Assembly: GCA_025450975.1 (NCBI GenBank)
Contig: JANWLI010000042.1
Coordinates: 1 to 9,640, forward strand
Direction: 5' to 3'
Source of the DNA: Candidatus Kapaibacterium sp.
GTDB lineage: Bacteria; Bacteroidota; Ignavibacteria; Palsa-1295
DNA: 9,640 nt
Numbering within the stretch: position 1 is the stretch's first letter; the number at the start of each line of letters is the position of its first letter. The position numbers and the translations under genes were made by a program. This document shows positions 5,706 to 9,640 of the stretch, piece by piece. The notes under the pieces were generated by a model that saw nothing but the letters and a program-made list of their open reading frames with translations, made no database searches and was not told where the DNA came from.

Positions 5706-6758
5706 ATGGCGCAGGAGAGAAAACAGCCGGTTAAACGAAGGAAATACCTGTGGTGGCTTATTGCTGCTGCAATATCGTTCGTCTTCTTTGTGTATGCAGT
5801 TTTCCTGATGCCGAATGCATCACCGAGCGCACCGACAGACCCGGAGCAACTGATTGTACCGAAAGGCGCGTCGCTAAGCGACATCGCTGATTCCCTCTCT
5901 ACAAAAAAGCTGATTCGTTCGGGCCTTACGTTTAAGATCGCGGCAAAGGTCCTCGGCAGCGCATCGAAGGTGCAGGCCGGAAGTTACCAGATCGCCTATG
6001 GCCTTTCCAATACTGCCATCCTCTCGCGCCTTACCGGCAAAGAATATGCGATCTCCTTCGATGTAACGATCCCCGAAGGGAGCCACATTCGAAGGATTGC
6101 CTCGATCGCGCAGGCAAAACTCAATCTCGATTCTGCGCGGATCGTCTTCCTTGCCAATGACACGGCATTCCTACGAACACTCGATCTTCCCGACGGCGCG
6201 AAGACAGCCGAGGGATATCTCTTCCCCGATACCTACAGATTTTACATGTCGCTCACACCGGCAGAACTCCTTCAGCGAATGCATTCCCGGTGGAAAGAGA
6301 TCTTCCATGACTCATTGCGCACTAAGGCGAGGACGCTGGGTTTAAGCGTGCATGAGCTTATGACGCTGGCCGCAATCGTTGAAGGGGAAGCACAAGCAGC
6401 CGAAGAACGCGATACCATTGCAGGACTATACTGGAATAGACTGAAGATCGGGATGAAGCTTGACGCAGATCCGACCGTGAAGTATGGCATGAAGCTCGAT
6501 CGCCCGATCACTGCGGCCGAACTGCGCATCGACAATCCGTACAATACCTACATGCGTCCGGGGCTACCTCCCGGTCCGATCAACAATCCCGGGCTCGCTG
6601 CGATCAAGGCAACACTGAATCCGGCTCAGCACAAAAAGATCTACTTCGTCTCCCGCGGCGATGGCTCGGGCAGGCATTTCTTTTCCTCCAGCATCGGCGA
6701 GCATAACCGGTCTATCGCGTTGAGCAACCGCAACAACCGGTTGAAGCAGCCTCAATAA
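5706..6758 (+). CDS. mltG: Endolytic murein transglycosylase MltG
   Basis: MltG cuts nascent glycan strands from within at the inner membrane, leaving a 1,6-anhydro end and setting strand length (EC 4.2.2.29). The 350-residue product has a basic N-terminus and a single membrane helix (about 14-35). A LysM-like region follows (about 48-110, IVPKGASLSDIADSL). The YceG catalytic domain has EGYLFPDTYRF (169-179) and LAAIVEGEA (221-229). E226 aligns with the catalytic glutamate in the family motif IVEKE; here the following residue is Gly. LDADPTVKYGM (252-262) and GLPPGPINNPG (286-296) are also conserved. The start has no clear ribosome site. No promoter is obvious in the 17 nt after the terminator, so transcription may come from read-through or from within the terminator region. 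Confidence 0.95.
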   Translation: MAQERKQPVKRRKYLWWLIAAAISFVFFVYAVFLMPNASPSAPTDPEQLIVPKGASLSDIADSLSTKKLIRSGLTFKIAAKVLGSASKVQAGSYQIAYGLSNTAILSRLTGKEYAISFDVTIPEGSHIRRIASIAQAKLNLDSARIVFLANDTAFLRTLDLPDGAKTAEGYLFPDTYRFYMSLTPAELLQRMHSRWKEIFHDSLRTKARTLGLSVHELMTLAAIVEGEAQAAEERDTIAGLYWNRLKIGMKLDADPTVKYGMKLDRPITAAELRIDNPYNTYMRPGLPPGPINNPGLAAIKATLNPAQHKKIYFVSRGDGSGRHFFSSSIGEHNRSIALSNRNNRLKQPQ

Positions 6759-6809
6759 AAGTCTAACATTCAGCAAGAACTCTAGCTCACAAATTGGTAT
6801 TGTGATGCT

Positions 6810-7601
6810 ATGAATACGAAGGTACTCATCGCCTCATGGTTTCTGCTCGTGTCGTGTGTTGTGCTTGGCACAACTGAATCGCTGCGGAAGCTTGGAATTT
6901 CCGCCGAGCAGGCAACACAACTGGTGCTCAGTTCTTTTGGCTTGGGCACACCGCAGCTGCCTGCGACGATCTCTAAGATCGCGGCTAATGCCAGGGTGAC
7001 GATCGTCGAAGATGCTCTCCAATTTGCCAAGGAAGTAACACGGACTCCGGAGTTTAGCGAGTGGTGGGCGCAATTCCGAGATGGTCGAAAGCCGACACCG
7101 CCAGGTCCGCCGAAGACAATGGAAGCATTACGCAAAGAGCAGTTGGCCAAATCGCAGAGGGATATAGATCAGCTTAAGAAGGCTATGACTGATGTAGCTG
7201 AGGATCAGAAAGCGGTCTTCAAACAGACGATCGAGATGATGCAGCAATCGATGGAGCAAATGGAGGCAACAGAGACCGCACATGACTCAGAGATGAACAT
7301 GTATATGCTTCAAGCTTATGAGCAAAGTCTCTCAGAACACAAGCAAAGTCTCGCAAAATGGGAGCAGGAGTATCCCGCTGACGGGCAGGCGTTTGTCAAA
7401 CTTCGGCTGCAGCAATACCTCGAACTTATCAAGACGGTGGATTTCGGGGCGAAGCTTAAGCCCGTCGATAAAGTCATGAAATTTGTCGATCCGAAATATG
7501 AATCTAAGAGCTGGCTTTGGAAGTCCTGTTACCGGGCCGGAAAAGCGCCAAATCTGGCCGCAGAACGCGCTGTTCGGGGCTGGCTGGCCGAACTTCCATA
7601 A
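6810..7601 (+). CDS. Exported protein of unknown function, coiled-coil centre
   Basis: I do not recognise an assigned function. The 263-residue product begins with a signal-like segment (1-20). LVSC at 13-16 could be a lipobox with C16 as lipid anchor, but the hydrophobic stretch continues beyond it, so type I cleavage near residue 20-22 is also possible. EFSEWWAQFRDGRKPTPPGP (81-100) is a Trp- and Pro-rich segment. Residues about 105-185 are strongly helical and charged, rich in Gln, Glu and Met, and likely a coiled coil. The C-terminus (about 184-263) has KWEQEYPAD, a Leu/Gln-rich helix, FVDPKYESKSWLWKSCYRAGK (only 225-245 in part), and a final amphipathic helix. I recall similar C-terminal patterns (YP.D, YE.K...W..CYRAGK) in uncharacterised Bacteroidota proteins, from memory only. 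It is probably periplasmic. Confidence 0.75.
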   Translation: MNTKVLIASWFLLVSCVVLGTTESLRKLGISAEQATQLVLSSFGLGTPQLPATISKIAANARVTIVEDALQFAKEVTRTPEFSEWWAQFRDGRKPTPPGPPKTMEALRKEQLAKSQRDIDQLKKAMTDVAEDQKAVFKQTIEMMQQSMEQMEATETAHDSEMNMYMLQAYEQSLSEHKQSLAKWEQEYPADGQAFVKLRLQQYLELIKTVDFGAKLKPVDKVMKFVDPKYESKSWLWKSCYRAGKAPNLAAERAVRGWLAELP

Positions 7602-7663
7602 GATAGAAAAAGACTCAACTATTCTGACAAAAAAAACGTATTATGGCCTTCTAATTTGAACTC

Positions 7664-8419
7664 ATGATCGAAGCGTTATTCTCTCTACCGTGGTGGCAAA
7701 TCCTAGTACTTATCGTCGTGTGCGGACACATAACGATAATGTGCACATCGCTTTACCTCCACAGGTCGTTAACCCATCAATCGTTGATTTTTCACCCAAT
7801 TGCCGCATTTCCGATGCGTCTGTGGCTCTGGTTTGTTACCGGAATGTCCGCAAAAGAGTGGGTTGCCGTCCATCGCAAGCACCATGCACATTGCGAAACA
7901 GAGAATGACCCGCATTCGCCAGTCGTCCATGGTTGGGCAAGCATCCTGTTTTTAGGGGTAAAATACTACCGTAAAGAGTCCCAAAACCCTGAAACCATTG
8001 AAAAATTCGGCAAAGGCGTTCCGAATGACATCCTCGAGCAGAAGTGGTTCGAGCCGATGAAGTATGCCGGCCCGTTCATCATGCTTGGCGTTGTGGTCTA
8101 CTTTTTCGGCTGGCTTCAGGGCCTGGTGTTCTGGACCGGTCTTATTGTCTGGGTCCCGTTCTGGGCTGCAGGCGTCATTAACGGCCTTGGGCATACTCTA
8201 GGCTACCGTACCTACGAAGTTGAAGATGAGAGCCGGAATCTCTCTCCGCTGGGCATTCTCCTTTCCGGCGAAGAGCTTCACAATAATCATCACCGTTTCC
8301 CGACGAGCCCGAAATTCAGCCGCAAGTGGTTCGAATTCGATATCGGCTGGCTCTATATCCGCATGCTCGTCTTCTTGAAGTTAGCGCGAATCCGGCTAAC
8401 AGACGAGACCTTCGCGTAA
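7664..8419 (+). CDS. Acyl-CoA (stearoyl-CoA-type) fatty acid desaturase
   Basis: A membrane di-iron enzyme that introduces a cis double bond into a saturated acyl chain using O2 and electrons from a ferredoxin- or cytochrome-type donor. The 251-residue product keeps every metal ligand position of the stearoyl-CoA desaturase plan. These are H33 and H38 (HRSLTH), H70, H73 and H74 (HRKHH), N173 and H177 (NGLGH), and H206, H209 and H210 (HNNHH). DPHSP (82-86) is also typical. Hydrophobic segments at about 10-30, 43-61 and 134-172 give the membrane spans. No cytochrome b5 or reductase domain is fused, so the donor is encoded elsewhere. It implies aerobic or microaerobic life and control of membrane fluidity. 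The ATG lies only 5 nt after a TAATTTG, so a near-leaderless transcript is possible. Confidence 0.92.
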   Translation: MIEALFSLPWWQILVLIVVCGHITIMCTSLYLHRSLTHQSLIFHPIAAFPMRLWLWFVTGMSAKEWVAVHRKHHAHCETENDPHSPVVHGWASILFLGVKYYRKESQNPETIEKFGKGVPNDILEQKWFEPMKYAGPFIMLGVVVYFFGWLQGLVFWTGLIVWVPFWAAGVINGLGHTLGYRTYEVEDESRNLSPLGILLSGEELHNNHHRFPTSPKFSRKWFEFDIGWLYIRMLVFLKLARIRLTDETFA

Positions 8420-8436
8420 GCGGGCTCTGCCCTCGT

Positions 8437-8444
8437 TATATTTG
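8437..8444 (+). promoter_or_regulatory. Candidate -7 promoter element just before the lipoprotein gene
   Basis: TATATTTG is a perfect TAnnTTTG and ends only 4 nt before the ATG at 8449. The -33 half is weak: TTCG at 8411-8414 with a 22-nt gap. If used, transcription would begin at or within a few bases of the start codon, giving a leaderless or nearly leaderless message for the lipoprotein-pgsA pair. Confidence 0.45.
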
Positions 8445-8448
8445 TTCT

Positions 8449-9021
8449 ATGAAACAGCTCACTCTCCGTGATTTGATGCGCGCGCTTTTCATTTTCCTGG
8501 CGCTGGCAGTATATCTTGGTTGCGAAAAAGGTGCTGACGGGCCGCCGAACGGCCTCATTGTCGAATCCAAAGAAGGCAGGTTCTCCATCGTCCTGCCCGA
8601 TAGTTTTCCTCCTCCGGAAATGTCTGCTAAGCCCGTAACGACGGAGATCGGCGATATTACGATGCATCTCTACACGAGCAGTAAATCCGATGGCAGTGCG
8701 TTTATCATGAGCTACAATGATTATCCCGATAGCGCATTCGCCAAGGACCAGTCACGGATGATGGATGATATCCGCGACGGAGCGTTGGGGAATATGAATG
8801 CACGGCTCGAGCACCAAAAAGATTATACGTTCGACGGCCATCCGGCCCGGACGCTTGACTTCTCGCTTTCGTCCGAGGGGCGCCAAGGATATGGGCGTCT
8901 GCAGTATATGATCGCCAAGCCACGCCTGTACCAGGTCATCTTCCTCGCGATCGATAATAAGGCCGAACGCGATGCCGAAACCATTCAACAATCATTTGCG
9001 TCGTTCAAGCTACTGAAGTAA
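8449..9021 (+). CDS. Predicted lipoprotein, possible PsbP/Mog1-like fold
   Basis: A 190-residue protein of unknown function. The N-terminus has basic residues and a hydrophobic core (12-23), then YLGC with C25 as the likely lipidated cysteine (Gly at -1), followed by EKGADGPPN. The mature part begins with GRFSIVLPDSFP (43-54) and alternates strands and helices, ending with IQQSFASFKLL (179-189). This pattern (F-x-V-x-P-x-x-F-P at the front, SF near the end) recalls small PsbP/Mog1-type proteins, but I cannot confirm it. The frame is open upstream to 8326, inside the desaturase gene. I chose the ATG at 8449 because it puts the signal peptide at the N-terminus. It lies 11 nt ahead of pgsA and is probably cotranscribed with it. 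Confidence 0.82.
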   Translation: MKQLTLRDLMRALFIFLALAVYLGCEKGADGPPNGLIVESKEGRFSIVLPDSFPPPEMSAKPVTTEIGDITMHLYTSSKSDGSAFIMSYNDYPDSAFAKDQSRMMDDIRDGALGNMNARLEHQKDYTFDGHPARTLDFSLSSEGRQGYGRLQYMIAKPRLYQVIFLAIDNKAERDAETIQQSFASFKLLK

Positions 9022-9032
9022 TAGCGCAGAGC

Positions 9033-9640
9033 ATGAAGTTTCCAACGCAACTGACGGTTCTTCGCATCGTTCTCGCCCCTGTGTTCTACATTCTCTTTAC
9101 TGTAGAGCCGCCGCTTTATCTGTGGGCTATGATCGTGTTCGTCGTTGCTGCCGTCACAGATTGGTACGATGGCTATTTCGCGCGCAAGTATAAACTCGTC
9201 TCCCGCTTCGGCACATTCCTGGATCCGCTTGCCGATAAGATCCTCACGAGCATCGCTTTTATCGCATTTGCCATCATCGGCCTGATCCCCTATTGGACAC
9301 TCATCGTCGTCATTGGCCGCGACATTGTCATGACGGCGCTACGCGCGATCGCAGACATTCACGATCTGCAGGTCCGCACGAACTTCTCGGCGAAGGTTAA
9401 GACCTTTGTGCAGATGGTTTATATCATTGGCATTCTCCTGATCCTGATCGGCTCGCAAGGCACCTTCGGTGCCGGCTTCAAGTCATCTGCCGACGAACTC
9501 CCCTTACTGGACGTCGCCTACTGGGGAATGATGCTCGTCGTTGGACTGACCTTATTGACCTTCCTGCAATATCTCTACGATAATGCTGCGCTTATCCGGA
9601 TGATCGTCTCACGCTATATCTTTCGCCGGAGCACGCAAAA
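9033..9640 (+). CDS. pgsA: CDP-diacylglycerol--glycerol-3-phosphate 3-phosphatidyltransferase (cut by window end)
   Basis: PgsA makes phosphatidylglycerol phosphate from CDP-diacylglycerol and glycerol-3-phosphate in the inner membrane, the committed step to phosphatidylglycerol and cardiolipin (EC 2.7.8.5). I translated the frame by hand: 202 codons plus 2 nt are open to the last base, so the stop lies outside. The CDP-alcohol phosphotransferase motif is perfect: D43-x2-D46-G47-x2-A50-R51-x8-G60-x3-D64-x3-D68. The N-terminus MKFPTQLTVLRIVLAP is the usual short cytoplasmic start running into helix 1, and several membrane helices follow (about 28-42, 72-96, 124-141, 161-180). Since PgsA proteins are typically about 180-200 residues, only a few residues should be missing. 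Other CDP-alcohol transferases share the motif; the N-terminus and context favour PgsA. Confidence 0.88.
   Translation, partial: MKFPTQLTVLRIVLAPVFYILFTVEPPLYLWAMIVFVVAAVTDWYDGYFARKYKLVSRFGTFLDPLADKILTSIAFIAFAIIGLIPYWTLIVVIGRDIVMTALRAIADIHDLQVRTNFSAKVKTFVQMVYIIGILLILIGSQGTFGAGFKSSADELPLLDVAYWGMMLVVGLTLLTFLQYLYDNAALIRMIVSRYIFRRSTQ

Noticed and set aside
6761..6767. GTCTAAC resembling an integron attC half-site
   Set aside because: No matching GTTRRRY partner or imperfect palindrome of the right size is nearby, and no integrase or cassette pattern is present.
6788..6804. CACAA/TTGTG inverted repeat before the unknown exported protein
   Set aside because: Only 5 bp with a 7-nt loop; too weak to call an operator or terminator.
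8326..8448. Upstream extension of the lipoprotein frame
   Set aside because: It overlaps the end of the desaturase in another frame and would bury the signal peptide and lipobox inside the protein.

Overview
The window looks like a piece of chromosome from the Bacteroidota/Chlorobiota (FCB) assemblage. Two intergenic sites match the Bacteroidetes-type promoter pattern TTG-N20-TAnnTTTG exactly, and two more carry a perfect TAnnTTTG element. Most genes lack a convincing Shine-Dalgarno sequence. The large beta-barrel/OmpA protein and the MerR regulator resemble proteins typical of that group. An Ignavibacteria- or Kapabacteria-like host is my best guess; this is an inference from protein style and was not tested.

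Layout. Positions 1-566 hold no recognisable protein gene but are rich in RNA-like structure. There is a promoter (25-55) and two adjacent related elements of about 100 nt, each ending in a hairpin plus eight T (60-178 and about 201-281). These are followed by a multi-helix fold (288-388) and a further long-range stem (443-511). HflX (ribosome-splitting GTPase, TTG start) follows at 567-1865. Convergent to it lie, on the minus strand, a HAD hydrolase and holo-ACP synthase overlapping by 4 bp, then a MerR-type regulator with its own promoter. A divergent intergenic region (3494-3714) separates the HAD gene from a 638-residue outer-membrane protein. That protein has a beta-barrel and two OmpA-like domains; a strong intrinsic terminator follows it. 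Downstream on the plus strand come MltG lytic transglycosylase, an unrecognised exported protein, an acyl-CoA-type fatty acid desaturase, a small lipoprotein, and PgsA (cut by the window end).

Functionally most of the window concerns the cell envelope: lipid synthesis (AcpS, desaturase, PgsA), peptidoglycan glycan-strand processing (MltG) and outer-membrane anchoring (OmpA-like protein). HflX is a translation-rescue factor. The least ordinary part is the structured non-coding region ahead of hflX, which could be a pair of small RNAs, an attenuating leader, or both.
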